From G963676095 sp963676095 (GTDB taxonomy: Bacteria > Bacteroidota > Bacteroidia > Bacteroidales > Prolixibacteraceae), in contig OY781040.1 in NCBI GenBank assembly GCA_963676095.1, positions 4,278,001-4,342,000 on the forward strand: a stretch of 64,000 nt of DNA, read 5' to 3'. Position 1 is the first letter of the stretch. Each line of letters starts with the position of its first letter. Below, piece by piece: positions 34,126-43,074 of this stretch. Made by a program: the position numbers and the translations under genes. A model generated the notes under the pieces. The model had not been told where the DNA came from, did no database searches, and worked only from the letters and a program-made list of their open reading frames with translations.

Positions 34126-35143
34126 GGTTTCCTGGAAATGTCCTTCAAATATTGCACTGGTTAAATACTGGGGGAAAAAGCAGGAACAGCTCCCGCTTAA
34201 TCCGTCCCTGAGTTTCAGTCTTCGGAGGTCCTGTACCGTGACAAGTATGGAACTTTCTGCCGAACGGACAGGAAAACTGACTTTTTTGTTTGAAGGGAAC
34301 CCTTCCCCGTTTGCCATACGTATTGAAAGGTACCTCAACCTGCTTTCCATTGAGATGCCCTGGATTAACGATTTTTCTTTTCACATTGAAAGCGAAAATA
34401 CTTTTCCTCATTCTACCGGGATTGCTTCGTCTGCTTCGGCTTTCGGGGCACTTGCCCTGTGCCTGGCCGACTTAGACCGCCGGTTGTCAGGGAATGCTGG
34501 TACTGATGAACAATTTATCCGGCATGCATCAAGGCTCGCCCGGTTGGGAAGCGGAAGTGCTGCCAGGTCTGTATACGGAGGCTTTGCATGGTGGGGAAAA
34601 TCTGCTTTTTTAACCGGTTCTACCGATTGTCATGCGGTTTCTGTAAATAACATGGTCAATCCTTCATTCTTTCAGATCAGGGATGCGGTGCTGCTGGTCG
34701 ATTCCGGGAAGAAGAACGTATCAAGCTCTGCTGGCCATGAATTAATGAATAACCATCCATACAAACAGTCGAGGATTCTTCAGGCTAATTCCAATGCAGA
34801 GGCATTACTTAACTTAATGAAAAATTCATATTCATCTCGTTTTTTTGAATTGATTGAAAATGAGGCTTTAAGTCTGCATGCGTTAATGATGTCGTCTTAT
34901 CCGTCTTTCCTGTTGCTTAAACCTGAAAGTTTGAAGGTAATCGATAAAATCAGGGAATTTAGGGAGCAAACAGGCTTGCCTGTCGGTTTTACCATTGATG
35001 CGGGACCCAATATCCACTTTTTGTATTTCGAAAAAAATAAGGAAGAAGTATATCGTTTTATTGAAACAGAATTAATTTCTTTACTGGAAAATGGAAGCTG
35101 GCTGGACGATGGGCTAGGGAGGGGACCTGTAAACGTGGAATGA
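34115..35143 (+). CDS. mvaD: diphosphomevalonate decarboxylase
   Basis: 342 residues. The family N-terminus is clear: CPSNIALVKYWGKK (about 9-22), then LPLNPSLSFSL (about 26-36). The phosphate loop is STGIASSASAFGALAL (about 97-112), followed by LARLGSGSAARSVYGGFAWW (about 140-159), the substrate region found in this enzyme. FTIDAGPNIHFLY (about 295-307) includes the catalytic aspartate. It decarboxylates mevalonate 5-diphosphate to isopentenyl diphosphate using ATP. It overlaps the upstream kinase by 11 bp and the next kinase by 4 bp. The sequence favours the diphosphate enzyme over phosphomevalonate decarboxylases. Confidence 0.92.
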   Translation: MINKVSWKCPSNIALVKYWGKKQEQLPLNPSLSFSLRRSCTVTSMELSAERTGKLTFLFEGNPSPFAIRIERYLNLLSIEMPWINDFSFHIESENTFPHSTGIASSASAFGALALCLADLDRRLSGNAGTDEQFIRHASRLARLGSGSAARSVYGGFAWWGKSAFLTGSTDCHAVSVNNMVNPSFFQIRDAVLLVDSGKKNVSSSAGHELMNNHPYKQSRILQANSNAEALLNLMKNSYSSRFFELIENEALSLHALMMSSYPSFLLLKPESLKVIDKIREFREQTGLPVGFTIDAGPNIHFLYFEKNKEEVYRFIETELISLLENGSWLDDGLGRGPVNVE

Positions 35144-36060
35144 TGAAAACTTTTTTTTCTAAACTCTTGCTGTTTGGAGAGTATGGACTGATGTTTGGCG
35201 CCAGGGCACTGGCTGTGCCATTCGCTCAGTATTATGGCTTTTTATTAAAGGCAGCTGAATTCCCGGATAAAAGTAGCCGGGAAAGTTCTGTTGAACTGGA
35301 ACGTTTTTCGTCCTGGTTCAGGCATCAACAGCTAAACGGACAGATGAATTTCCCGATCGATCTGGATGAACTGGACCGGGATATCCGTGCAAATCTTTTT
35401 TTCCAATCCAATATTCCTTTTGAATACGGGGTAGGAAGTTCGGGGGCTCTTTGTGCCGCTTTATTTCATGAGTATAGCGTATATGGGGAGGCCTTTTCTT
35501 CTTTTAGCAGGAAACGGAGCTTGCCGGAAGCATTAAAAGAAGATTTTGCCCTGATGGAAGCATACTTCCATGGAAAAAGCTCAGGCTTGGATCCTTTGGT
35601 CTCTTTTCTTTGTCAGCCTGTCTTATTCCGGGATGGACATATCTCGCTGCCCTGTATTAAAAATGACAATTTTCCCTTTTCAGTTTACCTGATGGATACG
35701 GGGCAATCGGGGCCGACTTCACCCCTGGTCCGGTTGTTCCTTGAGAAGATGAAATCGTTGGCATTTAAAGATGCTTTTAGTAACGAATACCTTCCTGCCA
35801 ATGACGGTGCAATTGGATCCTTCCTTGAAAGGAATACAGAACAATTGTTCGTCCACCTTCGTTATATTACAGATTTTCAGCTAAAATATTTATCGGAGAT
35901 GATCCCTTCTTCCTGTGTCGGAGTTATCGGGCAGCTCAGGGAAGAAGGCATTTTTGTAAAACTTCTTGGTTCCGGGGGAGGAGGCTTCCTGCTGGTATTT
36001 GTCCCGGGAAGAAAACAGCCGAGCATTCTGGAAAAAGAAAAAGTTATGCAGATCTTCTGA
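35140..36060 (+). CDS. mevalonate kinase-like GHMP kinase
   Basis: 306 residues. All three GHMP motifs are visible: FSKLLLFGEYGLMFGARALA (about 6-25), FEYGVGSSGALCAALF (about 94-109) and VKLLGSGGGGFLLVF (about 276-290). HGKSSGLDPLVSF (about 140-152) matches the mevalonate kinase segment with the catalytic aspartate. It would phosphorylate mevalonate made by the reductase two genes earlier. It starts in an ATGA overlap with the decarboxylase stop and is the last gene of the operon. A mosaic repeat island begins within about 50 bp of its stop. Confidence 0.8.
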   Translation: MMKTFFSKLLLFGEYGLMFGARALAVPFAQYYGFLLKAAEFPDKSSRESSVELERFSSWFRHQQLNGQMNFPIDLDELDRDIRANLFFQSNIPFEYGVGSSGALCAALFHEYSVYGEAFSSFSRKRSLPEALKEDFALMEAYFHGKSSGLDPLVSFLCQPVLFRDGHISLPCIKNDNFPFSVYLMDTGQSGPTSPLVRLFLEKMKSLAFKDAFSNEYLPANDGAIGSFLERNTEQLFVHLRYITDFQLKYLSEMIPSSCVGVIGQLREEGIFVKLLGSGGGGFLLVFVPGRKQPSILEKEKVMQIF

Positions 36061-36099
36061 CAGGAACGGTATGTCCTGGTTACATCTGAGACGCTTAGA

Positions 36100-36608
36100 C
36101 ATATTGTGAACTGGTGAGTTGGCGGATGAAAGAATTAGTGAATGAAGGAATGAGAGAATTGGATCCCGCAACAACAGGAACAGAAGCAATAGATGTTTGA
36201 AAGTTTGAATGTTCGATTGTTCGACGCTTCGCGGTTGGAAAGGACAGGAACCCAACCAACAACAGAAACAATTCTTCGCGTCTTTGCGTCTTCGCGTTCA
36301 GTTTAAAAACAACGAAGTATCAAACACTCAAACGGCGTAGCTTCAAACAACAGGAACCACCGGAATATTGTGAACTGGTGAATTAGTGAGCTGGTGGACT
36401 GGTGAATTATAGAAGAAAAATAAAGACCTGGGAACCGGAACAATAGAAACCATATCAACAATAGTAACCACAGAAACAATTCTTCGCGTCTTGGCGTCTT
36501 TGCGTTCAGTTTAATCAAACGACGAAGTATCAAACACTCAAACGGCGTAGCCTCAAACAACAATGTTAACCATATTAACAATCGAAACTATTTTTGCGTC
36601 TTCGTGTC
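36100..36608. repeat. mosaic repeat island 2
   Basis: Same modules as the island at 24468-25240: GTGAACTG octamers (36105-36120, 36370-36400), GAATGAAA-type octamers (36125-36160), GTTTGAAA octamers (36195-36240), GCGTCTTC octamers (36277-36300, 36485-36510), and the AACAATAG 9-bp module (36438-36480). Long segments (for instance 36375-36480) are almost identical to 24715-24820. No gene. Confidence 0.85.
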
Positions 36609-37757
36609 TTAGCGTTCAGTCTCGTGTTCAGTTTTGTTCTTCATGTTTAAGATTTTTGCCTTGGGTTTTCTTTTCCTTTTTATCTGTTTTTTCCTGGGTT
36701 CCGGGGTAAATTCAATATCTGACGAACCCACGCTCATTTCATTCTGAGCCGGCTGTTCCTGACTGAGATATTTGTCAAGAGAGGGCCGTATCCCCTTTTT
36801 ATTCAGTTGAATGATCTTTTTAACATCTTCCAGATCGAGTGCTACTGGTTTCATGATCGATCCATTTTCCATTGTGTACCAGATTTTTCTGGTGAGTATC
36901 TCCGTTTTCAGATGTTTAGCCAGGCCTTTTTCTGTTTCCAGGGCCAAAAGTTCATTGGGAAAATCTTCCTGTGCTTCCAGGTAGGAATCCAGCTCGTACA
37001 TCAGGCAGCATTTTAGTTTTCCGCAGCGACCGGCCATTTTCTCGGCATTGGGAGAGAGCCCCTGTTTTAACGCCGATTCTGAGGTAACGCTCGAGAAGTC
37101 TGTTCGCCATGAAGAGCAGCAAAGTTCTCTGCCGCAAGAGCCGATGCCCCCCACACGTCCGGCTTCCTGCCTGGCCCCGATCTGTTTCATTTCAACTTTT
37201 ATCTGAAATTCACGGGCATACCGTTTGATCAGTTCCCTGAAGTCGACCCTGCTGTCGGCGATATAATAAAAAATAGCTTTGGCATTGTCCCCCCGGAATT
37301 CAACGTCGCCAATTTTCATGTCAAGGCCCAACTCTGCTGAAATCTGTCTGGAACGCACCATGACTGAATATTCCTTGGCTTGCGCCGCTTCCCATTTTTT
37401 TCTGTCAGCATCGGTCGCTTTCCTGTAAATCTTATGCCATGTATAACGTTCCTGCTTTTTTATTTTTCTTTCGAATTGCTTTTTTGCCAGTGTCCCGGTT
37501 AATGATATATGCCCGACGTCATGTCCGGGAGAACAAGCGACAACAACCAGGTCCCCTATGCGAAGGGGCAGTTGGTCTTCGTTCCTGAAAAATTCCTTTC
37601 TCGTCCCTTTGAAGCGGACTTCCACGATGTCGCTAAGGTGGCTTGTATCCGGTAAGTCTTTTAACCAGTTGTAAGTGCTCAGCATTTCAGGCCGGTCACT
37701 TTCTATTTTTATTGTGCATCCGCTACATCCCATATCAATTTTCTTAAATTCAGACAA
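36609..37757 (-). CDS. ricT: PSP1-domain protein, RicT/YaaT-like
   Basis: 382 residues. The PSP1 domain covers about 45-270. The cysteine clusters GIGSCGRELCCSSW (about 205-218) and MAGRCGKLKCCLMYE (about 240-254) are those that ligate iron-sulfur in the RicT (YaaT) subunit of the Bacillus Ric complex, which adjusts RNA processing. An N-terminal CSGCTIKI (10-17) adds further cysteines. The C-terminus (about 350-382) is rich in lysine and arginine. In Bacteroidota single RicT-like genes occur without the whole complex, so the role here is inferred. It converges on the mevalonate operon across a repeat island. Confidence 0.8.
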   Translation of the reverse strand: MSEFKKIDMGCSGCTIKIESDRPEMLSTYNWLKDLPDTSHLSDIVEVRFKGTRKEFFRNEDQLPLRIGDLVVVACSPGHDVGHISLTGTLAKKQFERKIKKQERYTWHKIYRKATDADRKKWEAAQAKEYSVMVRSRQISAELGLDMKIGDVEFRGDNAKAIFYYIADSRVDFRELIKRYAREFQIKVEMKQIGARQEAGRVGGIGSCGRELCCSSWRTDFSSVTSESALKQGLSPNAEKMAGRCGKLKCCLMYELDSYLEAQEDFPNELLALETEKGLAKHLKTEILTRKIWYTMENGSIMKPVALDLEDVKKIIQLNKKGIRPSLDKYLSQEQPAQNEMSVGSSDIEFTPEPRKKQIKRKRKPKAKILNMKNKTEHETER

Positions 37758-37856
37758 AAATATCTAAAATTCTTGGGAACAGCATTATGAATCTGGTCTA
37801 AATAAGAGATCAGAGCATTTTTTAGTAAAAAAATATAGAAAAGATCAGGATATCGG

Positions 37857-37900
37857 CTGAGTATAGGTAGAGTATAGGAGAAGTAAAGGTGGAGTATAGC
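37857..37900. repeat. 11-bp tandem repeat, four units
   Basis: Units at 37857, 37868, 37879 and 37890, with consensus near TGGAGTATAGG. It lies about 100 bp upstream of the ricT-like gene start. The period is half of the 22-bp arrays elsewhere in the window. Confidence 0.7.
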
Positions 37901-37929
37901 TGACATGGTCTCTGTAAAACATAATCATG

Positions 37930-38245
37930 AATTAGAATTCATCACTGATAACACGGATGAACACAGATTGAAACAATAAATGTTTGAACGTTTGAACGGT
38001 TTGAATGTTTGACGCTTCGCTGTTGGATATTGGTGAACTGGTGAAGTGGCGAAAGAAAGAATGAGTGAATGATAGAATGAAAGAATGGGGAGAAGAGCAT
38101 AGAGAACGGGGAGCGACCAACAATATAGTAAACCATCTTTTGTGTCTTCGCGTCTTCGCGTTCAGTTTAAGAACAACGAAGTATCAAACGCTCAAACGGC
38201 GTAGCCTCAAACAACAGGAACCATATCAACAATCCTTAGCGTCTT
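37930..38245. repeat. mosaic repeat island 3
   Basis: Contains GTTTGAAC octamers (37981-38020), GTGAACTG/GTGAAGTG (38030-38050), GAATGATA octamers (38058-38090), GCGTCTTC octamers (38143-38165) and CAAACGGC modules (38185-38215). Same families as the other islands. No gene. Confidence 0.8.
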
Positions 38246-38260
38246 AGCGCGTTTGTTGCT

Positions 38261-38875
38261 TTAAAGGGTCAGGTCATACAAAAACCGGTACTGATGAAAA
38301 TCAGGCTTTTCGGTATTAACCGGTTGCCAGCTTAAGAAATGAGGATCAGATGTTTTATCCCCGCATTTATAAAAATTTGCCTTAACCTGTAATCCTTTGA
38401 ATGAACTGATCTGGTCATGAATAAAACATTCTTTAGAAATTTCAACTTTCAGGTCCCACGAAAAATCTCCTTCTTTTAGCGGAAAGGGAGTTTTTCCCAG
38501 AGACGGTTCCGTCCTGATTTTTTCAACGATCCCTGAAGGAAGCCGTTCCCTGTTTTTTCGTTCCGGTCCGTATGCAACGTGTGCCGTTCCGATACAATTA
38601 AATTCGAAATTGTAGTAATTCCCGTTGCAGGTGGGCGAGATGAAACATTCCACACAGCTGTCTTCATGGACCGGCCCGTTTATTTCACTCACTTCTGCCC
38701 TGATACATTTTTCCTTCACCTTGAAATGAAGTAGCAGCGAATACTCGTTTAACGAGAGTTGTACCTGTACTTTTGGCTTATAGGGAAAATCTTCCCAGTT
38801 AATACACCCGATCGTGAAAACTGCCGGGGCGTTTTGTTCCGTGTTTACAGGAAAAATATTGGGATCCTCCTTCAT
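38261..38875 (-). CDS. carbohydrate-binding family 9-like protein
   Basis: 204 residues resembling the CBM9-like domain found as a stand-alone protein in Bacteroidota. Family features are the strand pattern around YSLLLHFKVKE (about 45-55), VHEDSCVECFISP (about 69-81), YYNFEFNCIGTAHVAYG (about 87-103) and WDLKVEISKE near 145. I see no signal peptide, so a cytoplasmic place is likely unless exported in another way. It is flanked by a repeat island and faces away from the Lnb_N gene. Whether it binds sugar is unknown. Confidence 0.75.
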   Translation of the reverse strand: MKEDPNIFPVNTEQNAPAVFTIGCINWEDFPYKPKVQVQLSLNEYSLLLHFKVKEKCIRAEVSEINGPVHEDSCVECFISPTCNGNYYNFEFNCIGTAHVAYGPERKNRERLPSGIVEKIRTEPSLGKTPFPLKEGDFSWDLKVEISKECFIHDQISSFKGLQVKANFYKCGDKTSDPHFLSWQPVNTEKPDFHQYRFLYDLTL

Positions 38876-39135
38876 TTGCTGAATCTTAAATTAAAAAACC
38901 GTTCAAAAATAGAAAAACCGTCCGATTATAACGAGTAAAGTACAGTCTATATCTCAGGAAAGGGATAAACAAAATGAAAATCGTTTTTGCTGTTTTAGCT
39001 GAAAATTTTGTTGGTATCTTTGGAGCTTCCCGGGGAGATAGTTCCATCTTCCTGCGGTTGCCGGAGTAACTTCCGGAGCAAAAAGGAAATCATTGTTTGG
39101 ACCTATTCCTGAAAATGGACTGAAAAGATAAACAG

Positions 39136-40329
39136 ATGAAGAGACGTTTCTTTTTTTTGAGCATTATACTGGCCTGCTTATCTCTACTGGCAGAAAAAAG
39201 CGAAGCTGCAGGTTTAAGCGATAAAGCTGATATAAGTGTGCTGACCTGCGGCCCCAGCGATTTGATCTATGCTATCTACGGGCATACAGCGATCCGGGTT
39301 AAGGATCCTGTCAGGCACCTGGATGTGGTTTTTAATTACGGAGTTTTTAGCTTCAACGCTCCTCATTTTATCTATCGTTTTGCAAAAGGACAGACCGATT
39401 ATATGCTTGTTCCCGAGCGATTTTCTGATTTCTATGAGGATTATAAACTGCACGGAAGGAGTATTTATGCCCAGGTGCTAAACCTAAACCAGGAAGAGAA
39501 GCAAAAGATCTGGGATTTTCTGGTGAATAAAGCAAGACCTGAAAACCGGGAATACCGGTATAACTTTTTTTTCGATAACTGTGCTACGCGCGTACGCGAC
39601 GTTGTGCAAAATCTGGTCGAAGGGACTGTTTTTTTCGACAGTGCCGGTGTGGAACAGACGTTCAGGGAACATGTGACCGCCTATCAGAAAGTGTTGCCAT
39701 GGACAAATTTCGGTATCCAGCTGGTCTTGGGCAGTCCTTCAGATAAAGTGGCAACTGCTTATCAGGAAATGTTTCTTCCTGAATTTTTAATGAAACACCT
39801 TGCAGGGTCACAGGTCAAAAACAGCGAAGGAATTCATCCTTTGGTAAAGAAAACAAGTGTTATCTATGATGCAGGGACTGGAAAGAGTTCCGGTTTTAAC
39901 CTGCTTTCGCCGGTTGTTGTTTTCTCAGTTTTGCTTGTATTTGTGCTGGTTATAAGCATTGTTCAGCTGATCCGGAAACGGATCAATTACCTAATCGATT
40001 ATGTCCTTCTGTCGTTTACAGGTCTGATCGGCTTTGGCCTGTTGTGGTTTGTTCTTTATTCCGAACATCCGGCTATGCACCCGAATTACAATATTCTTTG
40101 GGCCGTTCCGTTTAACCTTATTTTTTCCCTGGCCTGGATAAAAAAGAAATGGCGGCCTGTTTTAAGATGGTACTGGCCGGGACTGGCAGTATGGACAGGT
40201 CTTTTTTTCATACTTAGCCTGTGGCTGCCGCAATCCTTTCCGCTTCCTTTTTACCTGATTGCCGTGATGGTATTTTGCCGGGCGGTTGTTAATAGCCTGG
40301 TGGCCTTGAATTCCAGAAAACTGAGTTGA
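39136..40329 (+). CDS. Lnb_N (DUF4105) membrane protein
   Basis: 397 residues. Signal peptide (about 1-24), then the DUF4105/Lnb N-terminal domain: VLTCGPSDLIYAIYGHTAIR (about 35-54), VVFNYGVFSF (about 64-73) and YRYNFFFDNCATRVRD (about 140-155). The last contains the cysteine of a papain-like arrangement with the histidine of YGHTA. At least four hydrophobic segments follow after residue about 260, so it is an inner-membrane protein with its domain outside. In Gram-positive Lnb this domain works in lipoprotein N-acyl transfer. The role in Bacteroidota is not established. A TATCTTTG at 39015 may be its -7 box. Confidence 0.82.
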   Translation: MKRRFFFLSIILACLSLLAEKSEAAGLSDKADISVLTCGPSDLIYAIYGHTAIRVKDPVRHLDVVFNYGVFSFNAPHFIYRFAKGQTDYMLVPERFSDFYEDYKLHGRSIYAQVLNLNQEEKQKIWDFLVNKARPENREYRYNFFFDNCATRVRDVVQNLVEGTVFFDSAGVEQTFREHVTAYQKVLPWTNFGIQLVLGSPSDKVATAYQEMFLPEFLMKHLAGSQVKNSEGIHPLVKKTSVIYDAGTGKSSGFNLLSPVVVFSVLLVFVLVISIVQLIRKRINYLIDYVLLSFTGLIGFGLLWFVLYSEHPAMHPNYNILWAVPFNLIFSLAWIKKKWRPVLRWYWPGLAVWTGLFFILSLWLPQSFPLPFYLIAVMVFCRAVVNSLVALNSRKLS

Positions 40330-40426
40330 ACTGTTGAAAAGTTTCGGAGAACAATTCTAAATAACCTTTCTTTTTGAAACTGCATCTTTTATCTTTGATC
40401 ATTAATTTTTAAAACAGGAAACAGGT

Positions 40427-43051
40427 TTGACAGATTCAAAGAAATATGTTGAAACGCCCCTGATGAAGCAGTATTATCAGGTAAAGGGAAAACATCCGGA
40501 TGCCGTGTTGCTTTTTCGTGTAGGCGATTTTTACGAGACTTTCGGTGACGATGCAATTAAAACTGCAGAGATATTAGGGATCACGCTAACCAGAAGGGCC
40601 AATGGAACAGCGAGTTTTGTCGAACTTGCAGGGTTTCCCTATCATGCCCTTGATACTTATCTGCCCAAGCTGGTACGGGCAGGACAGCGTGTTGCCATTT
40701 GCGAGCAGCTGGAAGATCCAAAGATGACCAAGAATATCGTTAAACGAGGGATTACAGAGCTGGTAACGCCCGGGGTTTCCATTAACGACAATATTCTTGA
40801 ACACCGGGAAAATAATTTTTTGGGTTCTGTTCATTTTGATAAAAAAATGGCTGGTGTTGCATTCCTGGATATCTCTACCGGAGAATTCATGGCTGCAGAA
40901 GGTAGTTTCGAGTATGTCGATAAATTGCTGAACTCGTTTAAACCCAAGGAAATTCTTTTCCAGAAAGGGAAGGGAAATGACTTTGTTTCTCTTTTCGGTG
41001 GCAAGTTCTACACCTATGCCATGGATGAATGGGTTTATACCCACGAGGCTGCAGAAGACCGTCTGTTGAGGCATTTCGGCACAAAATCACTGAAAGGGTA
41101 CGGCGTGCAGGACCTGGATTATGGTGTTATCGCGGCAGGTGCTGTCCTTCATTACCTGGATCTTACACAACATCAGCAAATTCAGCATGTCACTTCCTTA
41201 TCCCGTATCGAGGAAGATAAATATGTATGGCTCGACCGTTTTACAATCCGGAACCTGGAACTGTTCGGAGTTATTAACGAGGGGGCCAAGACGCTTGTCC
41301 AGGTGCTTGACAAGACAATATCGCCGATGGGGGCCAGGATGCTGAAACGTTGGATTGCATTGCCCCTGAAGGAGATTACTGCCATCAACGAGAGACTTTC
41401 TGTGGTCGAATATTTTGTTTCCCATCTTCAGGAAAAAGAAAAACTTGAAAATCTGATCGGGCAGATCGGAGATCTGGAACGGATTATCTCAAAGGTTGCT
41501 GTCGGCAGGATTAACCCCAGGGAAGTCCTGCAGCTTAAAAATGCACTGACAGCCATTGTGCCTATAAAAGATTGTCTGGCCGGTACCGGGCATGACGTTT
41601 TAATCCGGTTTGCAGAGCAGTTAAATCCATGTACCTCGATCCGGGACCGCATCGCTAAGGAAATATCAAGCGATCCCCCAATGCTGGTTAACAGGGGGGG
41701 CGTTATTAACCAGGGCATTTCGTCCGAGCTGGATGAATTGCGTAATATCGCTTATTCCGGTAAAGATTACCTGGCCCGGATGCAGGAGCGTGAATCAGAA
41801 AGGACAGGTATTCCTTCGTTGAAGATCTCTTTTAACAACGTATTCGGGTACTACATTGAGGTCCGCAACACGCACAAAGATAAAGTCCCGCCTGACTGGA
41901 TCAGAAAACAAACGCTGGTAAGTGCTGAACGATATATTACCGAGGAACTTAAGGATTATGAAAGTAAAATTCTGGGGGCGGAAGAAAAGATCCTTTCCCT
42001 GGAGACCCGGATCTTTAACGACCTGGTCGTGGCTCTTGCTGAATATATACAGTCTGTCCAGTTAAATGCAGTGGTGATTGCAAAGGTCGACTGCCTGCTT
42101 TCATTTGCCCGGTCGGCTGTTGAGAATAATTATACAAAGCCTGAGCTGAACGACGGTAAGGTCATCGATATCAGTGAGGGGCGCCATCCGGTGATCGAAC
42201 AGCAACTCCCGATTGGTGAAACCTATATTTCCAACAATGTGTACCTGGATCAGGAGGATCAGCAGATTATTATCATTACAGGGCCTAATATGGCCGGTAA
42301 ATCTGCCTTGCTAAGGCAGACTGCCCTGATCGTGCTGATGGCCCAGATCGGATCGTTTGTGCCTGCGGCTTCTGCAAAAATCGGGTACGTTGATAAGATA
42401 TTCACCAGGGTAGGGGCTTCGGACAATATTTCACTTGGCGAGTCTACATTTATGGTCGAGATGCACGAGGCTGCCAGTATCCTGAACAACATGTCAGACA
42501 GGAGCCTGATCCTGCTCGACGAACTTGGACGGGGGACTTCCACCTATGACGGTATCTCGATAGCATGGTCAATTGTCGAATATATTCATGAACATCCCCA
42601 GGCAAAGGCAAAGACCCTTTTTGCAACACATTACCACGAACTGAACGAAATGGAAAAATCATTTGGCCGGGTAAAGAACTATAATGTCAGCGTTAAGGAG
42701 GTGGGCGACAAGGTAATCTTTTTACGCAAACTGGTAAGAGGAGGAAGTAACCACAGCTTTGGTATCCATGTTGCGCGAATGGCCGGGATGCCGCCTTCTG
42801 TTGTGAAACGTGCCGATGAAATACTGGACCAGCTGGAAGGAAACAGCAAAAAGGGTAACCTGAGCATGGCCAAGCCATTGAAGGGTATGGCCGAGAAAAG
42901 GGAAGGGTTTCAACTGAGCTTTTTTCAGCTCGACGATCCTGTCCTTAAGGCTATCCGTGACGAGATCAAGAACCTGGATGTGAACAATCTGACGCCATTG
43001 GAAGCACTGAATAAGCTTAATGAGATAAAAAAGATATCGGGGCTGAAATAG
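40427..43051 (+). CDS. mutS: DNA mismatch repair protein MutS
   Basis: 874 residues from a TTG start, the first start that gives the standard N-terminus ahead of ETPLMKQYYQVKGKHPDAVL; AGGAAACAGG just upstream may serve as ribosome site. The mismatch-recognition motif is LLFRVGDFYETFG (about 29-41), with the intercalating phenylalanine and the glutamate. The ABC ATPase has GPNMAGKSALLRQ (about 621-633), ILLDELGRGTSTYDG (about 692-706) and FATHYHEL. It recognises mismatches and signals to MutL in replication repair. TATCTTTG at 40390-40397 is a likely -7 promoter box. Confidence 0.97.
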   Translation: MTDSKKYVETPLMKQYYQVKGKHPDAVLLFRVGDFYETFGDDAIKTAEILGITLTRRANGTASFVELAGFPYHALDTYLPKLVRAGQRVAICEQLEDPKMTKNIVKRGITELVTPGVSINDNILEHRENNFLGSVHFDKKMAGVAFLDISTGEFMAAEGSFEYVDKLLNSFKPKEILFQKGKGNDFVSLFGGKFYTYAMDEWVYTHEAAEDRLLRHFGTKSLKGYGVQDLDYGVIAAGAVLHYLDLTQHQQIQHVTSLSRIEEDKYVWLDRFTIRNLELFGVINEGAKTLVQVLDKTISPMGARMLKRWIALPLKEITAINERLSVVEYFVSHLQEKEKLENLIGQIGDLERIISKVAVGRINPREVLQLKNALTAIVPIKDCLAGTGHDVLIRFAEQLNPCTSIRDRIAKEISSDPPMLVNRGGVINQGISSELDELRNIAYSGKDYLARMQERESERTGIPSLKISFNNVFGYYIEVRNTHKDKVPPDWIRKQTLVSAERYITEELKDYESKILGAEEKILSLETRIFNDLVVALAEYIQSVQLNAVVIAKVDCLLSFARSAVENNYTKPELNDGKVIDISEGRHPVIEQQLPIGETYISNNVYLDQEDQQIIIITGPNMAGKSALLRQTALIVLMAQIGSFVPAASAKIGYVDKIFTRVGASDNISLGESTFMVEMHEAASILNNMSDRSLILLDELGRGTSTYDGISIAWSIVEYIHEHPQAKAKTLFATHYHELNEMEKSFGRVKNYNVSVKEVGDKVIFLRKLVRGGSNHSFGIHVARMAGMPPSVVKRADEILDQLEGNSKKGNLSMAKPLKGMAEKREGFQLSFFQLDDPVLKAIRDEIKNLDVNNLTPLEALNKLNEIKKISGLK

Positions 43052-43074
43052 GCTGGATGCCAGACTGGTTGGTA

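Noticed and set aside
25329..36060. HMG-CoA synthase or HMG-CoA lyase hidden in the operon
   Set aside because: All nine frames are accounted for by other families; none has the thiolase-fold or TIM-barrel lyase signatures.
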